Positions 48,638-61,650 of a stretch of DNA of 64,000 bases are shown in pieces; position 1 is the first letter of the stretch; each line of letters opens with the position of its first letter. This DNA is from Epiperipatus broadwayi. Taxonomy: Eukaryota; Onychophora; Udeonychophora; Euonychophora; Peripatidae. Both the position numbers and the translations under genes were made by a program. The notes beneath the pieces are model-generated. The model did not search any database. It saw only the letters and a list, made by a program, of their open reading frames with translations, and was not told where the DNA came from. The stretch spans positions 188,001 to 252,000 of the forward strand of contig JAQFVV010006313.1 in assembly GCA_028023455.1 (NCBI GenBank), given 5' to 3'.

Positions 48638-48780
48638 GGCTCCATTCTGTTATATATATATATATATATATATATTGTAACGTTTATTTATATATGTATA
48701 CAAATATCATGGCTCCATTCTGTTATATATATATATATATATATATATTGTAACGTTTATTTATATATGTTGCAAATATA
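48638..48780 (+). repeat. Two-copy tandem repeat containing the LTR start
   Basis: A 73-base unit (ggctccattctg, TA run, TTGTAACGTTTATTTATAT) occurs at 48638-48710 and again at 48711-48780. Each copy thus contains a (TA)n followed by the TGTAACG terminus of the element at 48749. Confidence 0.85.
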
Positions 48781-50118
48781 TTGGCATTTGGTAAAAGCTA
48801 AAAAAAAAAAAAAAGTAAATTTAGATTATTTTTTTTGACTATAATTTTTTTTTAAAAAAACAATAACGTACAATGAAAGTTACATTTTTCTTTTGTATTT
48901 TTTTTTACGTAATTGGAAATAAAAGTAGAATTGGAGAGAACAAAAGAATTCCAAAAGCAAGTAAAAAGATAAGTTAAAAGAAAAATATTTTAGCTAATTA
49001 AACATGGCCAAAAAACTTGATAAAAAAAAGGAGAACTTAGTAATTGAAAAATGATAAAGACTGTATATGATTATACACACAAAACGCCATGATATTACCA
49101 TGCGCAGAAATCCAAAAACTGGACGTCTAGTATAAAAAGGAGGGATTCGTTTCGAGGAACATCTTGGTTTAGCTGATATTCTTTTGTTTGGTTTTGGATT
49201 AAAGAATCCAGACCATTCTACGATGAAAAAGTTATTCATACGATAATACACCGGAGCTTTAGCAGACATCATTACCGATGGACACCAGAGAAGCTTACGC
49301 GACTAGCCTATGGAACCAGCACCAAGATCAACTAATAATCAAAGGCCGTGAGCTAAATTCAACCCCAAAAAACTATGCATAGTTATCTACAACCTTCGTG
49401 AATTCACAAAACTTACCGGTAAGTTAAGACTACTTATTCCTGATTGTGACAAAATTAAGCGTATGCAAACAAGTCTTAAAATAATCCCAATAGAGACTTT
49501 CATTTTTTCTGTACAAGAGACTTTTGTTTATACCAGAACTTTTTAATTAATTATTTTATTTTATTGATTGCATCATATTTGAATTAATATGTGTTCTCTC
49601 TAATTTACTTGATTAGGAATTCTCATTTTAACTTAAACAGATTTTTAATCTGTTATAATAAAACAAATATTTCTAATATCAATTTTCATTTGTCCATTAT
49701 TAATAATAATTATTTTTTATTATTAAATTTATTATTAGTTTAGTAAGATTTAAAAATGTAATTTACCTTTGCCAATATGTTTGAATAAGCCCAGGAATAA
49801 TAATCTTAAAAAAAATAATTCTCGTTATGGTATGATGCAATACCTATTAGTTTAAAAGTTTTTTTTTATTTGCGAGTCGTTATATGACGAAGTCAGTGGA
49901 CTCTTTAGAATAAAAAGTCCTGGCTCTCATATTAAATAAATTAAAAGCTGATTTCATCGATAGCATAATTCTCAACTATGAATAGGCCGAGTTGATCAAG
50001 AAATATAGCTATGTTTTTAGAATAGAAATACAACTTTCTTCTTGTTTGATATAGCTTGATCAACTCGCGCACAATTTATATTAGCGTGTAGAGGCCTAGC
50101 AAAATGGAAAACGTTATA
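48749..50118 (+). mobile_element. Solo-LTR-like element, TGTAACGTT...AACGTTATA
   Basis: The left end is TGTAACGTTTA after a TA run. The right end is AAACGTTATA before another TA run, complementary except for one C-to-T change in the terminal CA. TATAAAAAGG lies at 49131-49140, 28% in. A CpG-bearing, less AT-rich interior (49080-49430) follows the TATA box. A 13 bp inverted repeat, CGAGTTGATCAAG / CTTGATCAACTCG (49988-50000 and 50055-50067), lies near the right end. There is no coding frame; the minus-strand 92-codon frame at 48994-49272 runs across the promoter and is not credible. Confidence 0.5.
49131..49140 (+). promoter_or_regulatory. Candidate LTR TATA box
   Basis: TATAAAAAGG followed by a GC-richer leader (GAGGGATTCGTTTCGAGG). 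Confidence 0.5.
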
Positions 50119-50530
50119 ATATATATATATATTATAAACATAATTTATAAATTTCATTACAATATTAATATGTAATTTATCAGTATGTTTATTTGATCTT
50201 TGTCTTACAAAATTAATTATATAGTCTTAAAAAAGTTAGACAAGTTATGTGATGTGTTAATTGAAATGGATATATACAAAAAAATCCTTGTAATATCTTT
50301 AAATTTTGATTACTTATATAATATGATTTTACAAAGTAAGTGGTGGTAGATAAAAAGAATGTTTAAAAAGTTTTCCTGAAAGTTTGTGATGATGGTGCTT
50401 AGTTGTATTTATATATTGGAATGTTTCCGTCATCTAAAATGAATATTAAATATCTTTGAAAATTTTTTTTTTAATATTCAAAATACATTCAACTGTTAGT
50501 AATAGTACACATGTTAGGATATAGACAATG

Positions 50531-50574
50531 TTTGAAGAGGTATTATTCTTTTTTTTCTTCTTCAGGTGTGTCTC
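50531..50574 (-). ncRNA. Hammerhead-like core in left PLE arm
   Basis: On the minus strand CTGAAGA is followed by an A/G-rich stretch, ATAATA, then CTTCAAAC. The stem II pairing is damaged and the GAAAC box reads CAAAC. It is the degenerate counterpart of 51351-51390 and 35171-35207. Confidence 0.35.
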
Positions 50575-50589
50575 ATCTGTCCAGTGACA

Positions 50590-50690
50590 GTAATAGCATG
50601 GGAATTGAACCTAGACCCTTAGATTTTTTGAGTATGGAATTTTAGGGTAACACTCTAACCCACTGAGCCATCCTGCCAAATGCATCAGAG
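50590..50690 (-). promoter_or_regulatory. tRNA-like Pol III promoter in PLE arm
   Basis: On the minus strand GGCAGGATGGCTCAGTGGG-TTAG matches an A box, and after about 45 bases GGTCTAGGTTCAATTCCC matches a B box (GGTTCAATTCC fits the consensus exactly). It resembles the 5' two-thirds of a tRNA without a complete acceptor stem. It lies just upstream, in transcription order, of the hammerhead-like core. Confidence 0.55.
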
Positions 50691-50849
50691 AATAGAAATT
50701 TCATATAATTACCTATGATGTTCCTCCTGATTTCTCACATTTTCTAAGTGTAGAGTTGATTAGTGGTTTTCATGTATTATATATAGTCACACTAGATTGA
50801 CTTATGGAATTGTTTGACATTGAGATGTGAACAGCTTCTTTATATCAGA

Positions 50850-51250
50850 ACAGCATTCCAGAGCCATACTACATTATAAGAAATTCTAACATCTACAAGC
50901 CTAAATTTTAAATTCTAAAAAAAAATTGCATCTATGAAAAACCATATGAATATACAATAATGTATATTGGTGATACCAGTCACCCCAATGAAAAGTGCTT
51001 GCAAAGAGACAAAATGATGATTAGATGAGAGAAGTAGATATGTATAAGGTAGTAGATTATGTATTTATCTTTCAATTGGGAAATACCAAAATATTGAATA
51101 GAGAAGAAAAAATTCAAAGAAGAAAATTGAAAGAGCCTCTCACATGACAATAACAAGCAAGGCCATTAGTCAACCTAGTGTTATTATTGCTCTCAGAAAA
51201 CAATGGAAAAATCAGGAGGAACCTCATAGATAAATATATGACATCTTTAC
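50850..51250 (+). pseudogene. PLE endonuclease region (heavily decayed)
   Basis: Nucleotide-level similarity to 6180-6640 (cattcca...ccatactacattataag, agtcaccccaatgaaaagtgcttgcaa, gaggaacctcataga) shows this was the GIY-YIG region. Stops occur in all frames, and no catalytic motif is intact. Confidence 0.6.
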
Positions 51251-51520
51251 TGACAGTTGCCTTTGGTATTAAATTTAATATAATACTCAAAAAATCTAAG
51301 GGTCCAGGTTTTTTCCCATGCTAGTACTGTCACTGTTCAGGCCATCAATACTTGAAGAAGAGAGGATAATAATACCTCTCAAAACATTGTGCATATACAA
51401 ACCTGTGTGCTATCACTAACAGTTGAATGTATTTGGAATATTTAAATAAAGTTATTTTTTTTCTAAAGACATTCAATACTCATATTAGGTGATGGAAATA
51501 TTCCAATATACAAATACAAC

Positions 51521-54500
51521 TTAAAAGTTTTAAATGTTTTTCATTTTGTGTTACTTGAAGTGCTTCTTTTTGGTTAATATTCAAAATAATTTAATCCATT
51601 GAGCTAAAAAGTCTTCTTCTTTATTTTTAATAAGATCTAATGAATCTTATTTAAATATTATTCCATATGTGAACATTTTATTTTTACAATATAATACATT
51701 ATTAATATTAATTTTATTTATTATAAATATATTCTTTCAAGTGATTGCAACTTTAAATATATATATTTTAAAAATATGGAAATAAATATATAACCAAAGT
51801 TCTTATCCATAACAATAAAGCTTGACATCAACGAATGTAATTTACCTATTTAAAGGGATAAAAAAATTGAAATATTAGATATTTTATGTTTATATTATTA
51901 AGAAAGTAATATTTACTAAGGCTGTAACCTCAAGAATATGCTTGTAAAAAATGTGATATTAGGGACCTCTACAGGTCTTAACCACAAGCTTATGCTTTGG
52001 AAGAAAGATATATTTAGGGTTCATTATTATCAAAGAAAAAAAAACACAAATGAAAGTTAATAAATTATTTATTGATATTAATATTTTACAAAACATTTTA
52101 TTTACCATTTTGACAAAAGTGATGTATTTTTACTTATTAGAAGTGGCTTCTGGTTGCCATAACAAACTTGTTAAGAATTGTTTTTTAAAATAAATTGCTA
52201 TCAAAGAAAATCTCATATTAGTGGCATAGATTTTGTTTTTTTATAAAAATATTTCATCATAACCTTAAATTTGTAAACAAATAACTGAAAATTGTATTTT
52301 TTCTTTACAAATCTGCATTATACTAGTATTTGTATTCAAACTAAAACACTCAGACAATCAAAATTTTTTTTTATTGAATTTCATAGATTCCCTCTCTTAT
52401 GCTTTGGTTATAATAATAGGGTACTTTCAATCATGTAAAAAATCCATATAATGATATCATTGCCATATTTTTTTAATTAATATGTTAAAATTGAAGCTAT
52501 AGAAAAAGGACAGCTCCAAAACAGTGAAAACCACCATAGATAGGCTTAAAATAATGTAAAGATATATAAATATCACTAATCCACATGAGAATACTGCTTA
52601 TTTCTTCTCAAACTATTAAATTACAATATAAAATATTTTCTGTTATTATTTAATATGCAAAGTTTATCTATAAAAATTAAAGTATTTACTTTTAAATAAA
52701 TATGAATTGATACATATTACTTAATAACTTATGTTATTATTTTTGTGGTATTAATATTAGATGTAGAAGTAGTAGTTGTAGAGGTACTTAATCTAATTGT
52801 TATTTTTTTTATTTTCAATAATCAAGTAATTATCTTCTAATAATGATAGGGTTCCTAAAAATATAGACAAATATTCATAATTCATTCAATGAATTATGTA
52901 AGCAAGTAACTATTAACAATTATCATTTTATTCCATCTGTTTTTCCAAAGTTTTATTTTGAAACTAGTATATTTAAATAACTTGGTAATATATTTATAAA
53001 CGCTAAAAATATTTAAAATTATTTATTTATTGTTAAAGTAAACAATATATGTACACACATTTATAATGCCGTAAATTTCATGTGATTCTATGATCTGAGA
53101 TTTGCATCTATACTAAATAAATCTTTCAAATTTTAAATGAGTAAATCTTTATCACGTACTTGTTATGTAAGATCCAAATTAAAAATGGAAATACTATGAT
53201 TGAACAGTTCTCCGTTTCAATAGACCTGAAAATGTCAAAATGATAAATAATGTTTTTTTTTTTTTTGTTTTTTTTTCTGATCTGTTGCAAAAGATCTTAA
53301 TCATAGAGTGGATTATTAAAAAACGTTTTAACTTTTATTTATTTAATATAAATTAATACAAGTAATAAAATAATACAAGAATTATGATTTTTTTTTTCAC
53401 TTTAATGATTAACGTTTATGGCTATAAACGTTATTTTAAAATTTTATTGTCAGATTAAATTTGTATGAAAAATGAAAATTAAAAGAAATTCTTAATATAA
53501 TTTCCAGTTTTTACTGTTGCATTGTGAATGTGTATTCTTAATGTGTTTACATATTATAAATTCGAATAAAAAAAATGAATAACTTTTTTTTAAAATTTGA
53601 ATTTAGAGTTGAGGCAAGGAGTTATAAAATTCTGAAGAAGATTGCTGGGGCAATCAAAACTGTAAACTGTAAAAAAGGGTGATAAATAGAACATTGTGTA
53701 ACAGTAATAAGTGAATGGACAATTTAGTATTATATGGTAAATTCTAATAAATATTGTAATTATTGAAAGATTATTTAATCTATTGGGAAAATATCATTTT
53801 TGCTTCACTAAATTGAACTGTTTGAAGTAATATATTAAGAATTGTTCAGATTTATTCATAACTTTCAAGCTCAATAGATAACATCATCAATGAATTTCTA
53901 CATATATAAAAAAGCACTATGTAGAGGAAATAAACGATTGAATAATGAATTTCATAAATTTATTATCTTTAAAATAACTTGATATATTACACTTTTAAAT
54001 TGATTTAAATTATTTTTCCTGAGACAAAATTATATGGAAATAATTTTAATTATCTTGCAGAAGTATGTTTTCCATTTCCAATATGCCATATTATACATTT
54101 TTGCAGTTATTATTATATGAATGTGAACTCTACCCATATTGAGATGAATATTAATAATGTTATTTTTTTTTGTGTGTGTAAGGTCTAAATATAAATTTAA
54201 AATACTGGAAAATGAAGTTTAATAATTGGTAATATGTTTTTCATTATTGATTGATGAATACTAGTGATATTTATTAAGACATATTCAAATAAATATTACC
54301 TGAACAATAATATTCTTAATAAAATTAAATTATAAATATATCTACATAATTACAACAACTATATTTGGAGCAGCAATCCAAGATATCATATTAATCTGAT
54401 GATATAGATTGTAAGTGTAAACAAGAAACACTAGATAATATTGATAAATTTCACCATTACATAATATATTTATAACTTGGATATAAAATAACAATACCTT

Positions 54501-55788
54501 TGGTAAGTTATTATTTAAAATTCACCCTCCATTATTTTTGCAAAAAAAAAAAAAAATACACGTATTTATATAAATACTTGAAAATGTTTTTGTCTATATA
54601 TAATTCATTATAAATATTCATAATAACTCCATAAATTTAGAAGTAGAAAATTAGAGAGATCGTCTTATGTGTGTATGTGTACAATATTTAATATGTATAT
54701 ATGAAATGCTAAAACAAGCACAATACATAATTACAATATTTATTTGTTATAAGAACTATAGCATTCATTAAATTATTTAAAAAATAACTTAGTTTATCAA
54801 AATCTTAAGTAATTGAATGTCTATAAAAATCCTGAAAGATAAGGTTCGAAATTTCAATTTATTTTATTTCTTTAAGAACCAATTAATCTAATGATTTAAA
54901 ACAAATTTTGTTAAAAACAACTTTCTATATATTTTTTGTCAATATAGTAATAAATATTATTGAATTTCAATATAAAATGGAAAGAGTAAATCAGGGGCTT
55001 GTATGAGACAGTAAGTTAGATGGACAATGTCACTGTTTGTGACTAATCTTATGAGAGAATAGGTAAGTTGAATTTTTCATATTTTTTATGTTTATTTTTA
55101 TTATGTGTAGAATTTTTTTCCCATGTCCAAAGATTTAATGCTACTTAAATGTATGACTTAGAAATTTAATATAACTCAAATGTAACGATCATGAACCAAA
55201 GTCATTGTTTAAAATAGCTTCTAAAAAAAATAAAAAAAAAATATAATTATTTTAAAATTTCTTGGCACACATCTAAACAAATTTATATAATATAAAAATA
55301 AATTCAATGGTATGAAACTATGTTTAAGATAGAATTAAGCTTTATTTTTTTTCTCAAATCAAATAAGCACTGGAAATGTTACAAGTATATTTAATTTGCC
55401 CATGTCAATGTTAGTAGTGTGATTAAATAATTGTTCCTCTATTATTTTATTAATAAATTTTATTCTGACATAAAATGATGTTTAAGATTATATTATGTTG
55501 TAATTAGATTATGAGGCAATTTAAAATAAACTAAGTTTAAGAGATAAGAATAAATAAAAATGTTAAAAATTAAGATATAAATATAAATTAATAATATTAA
55601 ATTAAGAGAGAAATATGAATGACAATTTCCAGTTTTTAACTATACTTATTTAAAAAGGAAACAAATGAAAGTAAAGAAAAGAAAACTTGTATTAAATTTA
55701 ATACAAAACTAAAAATTGAAAAATTAAGTTTGAGTGAATTTACTTAGGAAGTATTAAGTTATGTATTAAATTAAAAAGGTAGTTTTCA
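51521..55788. other. AT-rich DNA with no recognisable gene
   Basis: 4.3 kb of A/T-rich sequence with homopolymer runs (53252-53276, 54541-54555). I found no ORF with motifs, no tRNA-like segment and no long inverted repeat. Confidence 0.55.
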
Positions 55789-56143
<355 letters not shown>

Positions 56144-58056
56144 GGTTTATTTGGTGATACACAAATATTGACCATCATACTATATTATTAAGAAATGCAA
56201 TAGACAAAACAAATATTGCAACAATAATTATGAGAGGTTCATATTACTAATAAATTCTTAAGCTATCCTGCATGAGAAGAAGTCATATGGTTTACAGACA
56301 ACAATATACAACACCCATGGAATGTATAAATATGGAGTATTTTATATACAAAAAAACACAAGCATTAATCTAATTCACAGATCAAAGACATTTTATTGAA
56401 GCCGAACTACATTCAATAAATAACTAGTTTAAATGATAACCCAAATTTTAATTTAGTTTTAAAGATATATAAATAATTCTATGATTATATATTTTTATAT
56501 TCTTAATAAATATTTTCAAAATGTGTACATATAATGTATAATACTAATTTACCCCATGATATTATGGTTGAATATGTATTATTATCAATCTTCTAAATAA
56601 TTAAACGTTTGTTCAAATAGCTGGGAGTAAATACTAACTAAGTATATATGTTAGTGAAACAATAATTAATGTCTTACAAATACAGGAATGACAAATAATA
56701 TAATCTTATAAAAATGTAAGCACAATAGTGATTTTAATTAATACATAAATTCAAATTTTAATTGCATTAAATCAAACAAAAAATAATAACATATTATTAC
56801 TTTAGACTATGAATGATTACATTATATTATCACCAACTTCTTGCATTTAACATTATAAATAAGTTCAATAGTTTTACATTTGACGAGATTATTATTATGT
56901 ACTATGTTTATCCATTATATTTGTTCCTTTATAAATAATTACAAAGGCTATATTATATGAAGCATCAAATTGCTTAGTGTAAGTAAAACAAAAATAATGT
57001 TTCTTGGGTTGGCAACTCAACTAACTTGAACATAACTCCATTAAATGTAATTTATTCTGATTAAACTTAACTATACTTCTACAAATATTATTTTTCAAAA
57101 AATTACTATGGCATCAATTTTATATGCTATATTAATTTATTAAATGGCTTAACTAAAAATAAAATATACATGTCCACATACTTTATGTGCTATAGAATTA
57201 ATGAAATGCTTTATCTCTTAAAATAAACAATATAATGGATAGCCACTATTACCAAATATAAAACATCATTCACATAAGTTTAGAGAAACATTCACCTCTC
57301 ATATTTCAATAAAGAAATATCACTTAAAAATAATTTATCATCAAATCTACCCCACCATTGAAAACATATTACATGTAAATAAAATAAGAAGGTATAAAAA
57401 ATATGTTAAGTATATATATAACTTTTGTTAAATTAAATTTCATTTATCCAATATTAATTTTTTCATACAAAATAAATGTGTTGGATGCAATATAATTTTA
57501 TATTATTAAATAAACCCATGAACATGTTCTTCATATTTGTGTCCCTAGATAAAACATTGAAATATATTTTCATAATAAAATTTAATAGTAATACAAATTT
57601 AAACTATCAAAATTTAGCTTTTTTTTAAAAAAAAAATATATCAATACTGATTTTTTAATTTTAAATAAAGTTTATAGTTATTTTTAACTGGTTTGTAAGG
57701 CAGCAGATCCATATAAAATTACAGGGAAATGAAGATTGTAGAAATGATCCATGATCACTTAGAGATAAAGCTTTTAAGTACTAAAATATCACAGACAGTT
57801 ATGTATCAGATAACAAAACTTATTCCTATAAGCTAAAAATCTTTAAAAACTTTGTATAAAAAATACTAAAAAATTTTTTTTATAAAAAACTTATTTTTAA
57901 AAAACAAAAACCATACATACATTATTGTTATATATTAAAATATATCAAAAAACAATAAAAATATACAATTATATATCTACAGACACAAAAAACCTATATA
58001 TATATATATATGAAAAACAAAAAAACACAAGTTAAAAACTTGCTAACGCTTGTATT
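56144..58056. other. AT-rich DNA with no recognisable gene
   Basis: 1.9 kb with no coding signal. A short (TA)n lies at 57996-58010. The small inverted repeat AACACAAG...CTTG...CTTGTATTT at 58024-58057 precedes the large hairpin. Confidence 0.5.
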
Positions 58057-58326
58057 TATGATAACAGATGGCGTTCTACCAAAAACACTGTCAAGCATAG
58101 TTTTCTGTTTACATAAACGTCAGAGTGAGCATTCACTATCTCTAACTTTAATTCCACTTTCAGATCATGATTTCAAGCTGATTTTCTGATGGTAGCAGCA
58201 AATAGCTTGAAATCATGATCTGAAAGTGGAATTAAAGTTAGAGATAGTGAATGCTCACTCTGATGTTTATGTAAACAGAAAACTATGCTTGACAGTGTTT
58301 TTGGTAGAACACCATCTGTTATCATA
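58057..58326. repeat. Near-perfect hairpin, 123 bp arms
   Basis: Left arm 58057-58179 and right arm 58204-58326 are reverse complements with only two differences by my reading (C/T type at about 58072 and G/A type at about 58121), around a 24-base loop (attttctgatggtagcagcaaat). The right arm runs straight into (TA)n. The arms contain no coding frame with motifs. Such low divergence between arms means either recent formation, ongoing gene conversion, or selection on pairing. Candidates are a fold-back MITE, a hairpin-RNA (siRNA) locus, or an inverted-repeat assembly artefact. Confidence 0.9.
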
Positions 58327-58335
58327 TATATATAT

Positions 58336-58404
<69 letters not shown>
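58327..58404. repeat. (TA)n microsatellite
   Basis: About 35 TA units with one AAA interruption near 58335, abutting the hairpin on the left and the 58405 element on the right. Confidence 0.95.
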
Positions 58405-58406
<2 letters not shown>

Positions 58407-61110
58407 AAACAGTAAGGTCTGCTTTGCAGATCTTTGTTTCACCTTTTCTCACCTATTTCCTACCCTCATACCTTAGTTTGAACTCAAATCTATCATAGTG
58501 TGTCTGCAATACACTTATATACTGAAATCCCACCTAATTTTAAACCATGAGCACAATGCTCGTATTATATATATATATATATAACTTATTCCCAAATAAA
58601 ATAAATGTATTTGTTCACATAATTTACATTTATTTAAAAGTAGGTTATATAAGTTGTAATTGCACACACACTATGATATGCATTTTAAAACATATCAAAA
58701 TTATAAATTGTTAAAGTTATTTTGTTTGAATCTATTTACAAATATATTACCGTCGTAATGTATTTTGATTTAAAATAAAATTCATTTAGTAAATATTCGT
58801 TTAGTAAATAGATCCAAATATTGCAATTTAAAAAGTAAAATAATTTTCATTTAATCTAATAAAAGTCATTCCAAATATTTCTTTTAAAATAAATGAGGGA
58901 CAATAGTTTAATTAGTTAATATTGTATAAGTTGAACTAAAAACAGCAGATGTCCACTTAAGGTTTTCTTTAATTAATAAAAGTAATTTTTAATTAAATCT
59001 AGTTTGTAATCCGAATGTCGACAAGAAAATTAACAAAAGAAATTAATTAATGTTGAATTCCTTTAGACATTCGGATAGATTTAATTACAGCTGATAAGTC
59101 TGATATAATTTTGTAATGCTCCAGGGCAGTTCTATTGTTAACATCTACTATAAAAAGAAGGGTTTACTTTTGTTCTAGTAGTTTTTTCTTCTAATGTTTC
59201 TAAGAGAAATCATTCTGAGTTCTATTCTAGTAATTTGTAAATCTTGACATGACAGAGTAGAGCGCAAGAAGGCTATTTCTCTCTGGAATGGTCATCTGCT
59301 GCCTTAGACCATCGGAAGTTATCACACAAACCCCGGAACTGCTGCTGCTGCTGCCAAAAATATGAACATTTCCAGATTTTGCTGTTAAATTATATAAAAA
59401 CCTGCCAACCATCAATCTACCTAAATGCTTCTTCAGAGGTAACCCTAAATTAACCCAAGAGCTCTTGTGATAACTAACATGCTATAGCTATTTAAAATTG
59501 TTTTTCTTATATCTCACATAACTTCATTATGTATTTCTTTAACATGTTTAAATATACTCAACATTTTGCTCTCTATCCTTGAGTTAATATTTTCTATTTA
59601 TAAAGCTTTCTTTTATTTTATTATGATAATATGTCAGAATCTTCTTTGACCGAGTGAACTATTCCCTTTATTGAAAGTAAGATGCCGCTATTAAGGCATA
59701 TTTTAAATTTATAATTTTCCAATTTTATTATCTTGCAAATCACTCGTTCGAGGGTGATTCTTTTCTTTAATATAATATAATCACATAGTTTAAAATCTAC
59801 ATGTTATTGATTTTAATCTACCATGAGAGTATGTGTGAGGTCAATGATTTAAATGTGTCCCCAAATGCATGATGGCATATATAAATCTATACTTACTTTT
59901 CAAACCCACAAGCATGCATTTTCTTATTTTAATTACCATGTTCTACTTTAATTATAAAGTTCATCATTGACGTCGAGAATGTGCGGACCCTTTTAAATGA
60001 ATTTCAGGGAATTTGATTGGGCATTTCTCTTAATCCGAGTAAAACCCATTTAGTATGTTTTTATATACACTAGTCTCATATTGCTGGTAAATGAATTGGT
60101 TGTTGAGACCGCTTTGTTTTATTTTTCCAAGTATTCTTTACATGGCAAAGTCCGTTCTTTTCGCTTATTGCAAGTTTCCAGGCAGAGGGTGTCCCAAATG
60201 ACACCCCTGGGAATTAAACACAATCGTCACACAGTCGCTAAGTTTTGGCTGTTCATAAAATACTTTCCTACGGGTTAGAGGCGAGATGCCCTCCGTAATT
60301 ATTCCGGATTTTCAATATTGTTTTATTTTATATTTATTTTACAAAGCATCCGTGACTTAAACGTGTCACACCCTCCAACTTTAATAAATTCATTATCAGC
60401 AAGACTGACCTCCCAATGTAACTCTATTATTATTATTCTCAAATAAATGCCTTGATCACATTTCCACTTTGTTGCTTAGTAAGCTTTTGTCCGTGCTATT
60501 CTCGAAAACAATAAATATTTTATAACACTTAATTTCAAATATTTTCTTAAACTTGTATAATTGCTCAAAGCACCTCGCACATGTTCCTATCTAGTCAAGC
60601 ACATTATCGTAATGCTATTAGCCCGAGGAATAGAATACATCATTTTCTTTTAAAGCCTTTTTGTCAGTTGTGGGAATATAATGCCAACAATTATTTAATA
60701 CGCATCCCTGTCTCATATAAGCAGACAGTGGCATTATATATATAATTTATATGAATAAATTTTGTGAAATTATTTAAAACTAAATTTGATCTCTTATTTT
60801 ATTTGATTCCTATCACTGTCTTGGTCTATATATATATTTTCTGCATTTCTTTTGTAAATCCATCGACGTTAATTAGCCACTCAAACTTCTTTTAGTATAG
60901 AGTCTTTTGTTTCTCCCTGATCACCAGGCACCGGTCAAAGGTCATACTAGTAGTGGCATCAGATGTGTTGTCACGTAGATGGCGCTGTGAAATTTGGACT
61001 TTAGATTCGAACTTAGTATATCTAAAAGTCAACCCCTCCTAGAATGTTCAGTTTCGTGTCTGGGGTTTGAATTCTGCAGTGTGTTAGTGAGATAGATGAT
61101 TCTGACTGTT

Positions 61111-61113
<3 letters not shown>
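58405..61113 (+). mobile_element. Possible LTR-like element, TGAAACAGT...ACTGTTACA
   Basis: The right end GACTGTTACA before (TA)n is LTR-like. The best left partner is TGAAACAGT after (TA)n at 58405, one mismatch from the expected TGTAACAGT. TATAAAAAG lies at 59149-59157 (27% in). The 10-mer TAGATGGCGC (60976-60985) is shared with the 36954-39183 element near its 3' end. The interior from about 59080 on is less AT-rich and CpG-bearing. The first 150 bases look older and more AT-rich, so the left boundary may be wrong. No protein is recognised; the 65-codon + frame at 60081-60278 and the 62-codon minus frame at 59227-59415 lack motifs. An 18-base inverted repeat lies at 58988-59090 with TCCGAATGTC/GACATTCGGA at its core. 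Confidence 0.35.
59149..59157 (+). promoter_or_regulatory. Candidate LTR TATA box
   Basis: TATAAAAAG, followed by AAGGGTTTACTTTTGTTC. Confidence 0.45.

Positions 61114-61184
<71 letters not shown>
61114..61184. repeat. (TA)n microsatellite
   Basis: About 35 TA units immediately after ACTGTTACA. Confidence 0.95.
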
Positions 61185-61187
<3 letters not shown>

Positions 61188-61289
61188 CATATTCATCACA
61201 TGAGGATGTAAAGTCTTAAATTTAAAATAAAAAACTCTCCTTCTGTTTTCTTGCTCTCATGGAAGAAAAATTATCTTCCAATATAACCA

Positions 61290-61650
61290 CTCTTAAATCA
61301 TGAAAAATGTTTAGAAACTGGTCTATCTTCATTTTTATGTAAAATATCAAACCTATGGTTGGTCATTCTAATATATAGACTGTTTGCTGACTCACCTATG
61401 TAACAAGTCAAACATCTATTACATTCTATTAAATATACCAAGTTTATATTTTACAATTGACATAGTTGGGGATATACCATTTAAAATCATAAATGGTATC
61501 TTCATGAACCATCTTTGTAACAATAATATGTTTGCATGTAAAACATATCTTATCCTCACATGAAAAACATTTTTTTCCTGACACAAAATTAGTGCCAAAA
61601 ACTGTTATTACAAGTCTATCCCTAAGTGTCCTATATACAACTTTAGGTGG
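61290..61650 (-). pseudogene. PLE Cys-rich linker and GIY-YIG endonuclease
   Basis: From about 61640 the minus strand reads open as VVYRTLRDRLVITVFG, then CFSCEDKICFTCKHIIVTK (a Cys-x2-Cys-x5-Cys-x2-Cys-x-H cluster), then FKWYIPNYVNCK. After one frameshift near 61440 it continues VYLIECNRCLTCYIGES, SLYIRMTNHRFDIL and RPVSKHF. YIGES keeps the Tyr-Ile-Gly core. The Arg in YIRM and the His of NHR are the expected helix residues; the later VSKHF is the usual conserved end. The domain nicks target DNA for insertion. Although frameshifted, the domain's key residues survive, so this copy is younger or less decayed than the 6.2 kb one. Confidence 0.85.

Larger units (their letters stand above)
50402..51520 (+). 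mobile_element. Short Penelope-like element with inverted terminal arms
   Basis: The left edge starts gttgtatttatatattggaat and the right edge ends attccaatatacaaatacaac, so the outer termini are inverted copies. The left arm (50402-50700, minus orientation) and right arm (about 51258-51520, plus orientation) share the tRNA-like/hammerhead-like/tail layout. Between them lies a decayed GIY-YIG endonuclease region, with no reverse transcriptase. The right arm has lost its A-box region; the left arm keeps it. The copy at 5690-6800 has the same build. It is non-autonomous now; the arms may be what is being propagated. Confidence 0.75.

Noticed and set aside
59340-59354. CTG trinucleotide repeat expansion
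   Set aside because: Only about four units; not a meaningful expansion.
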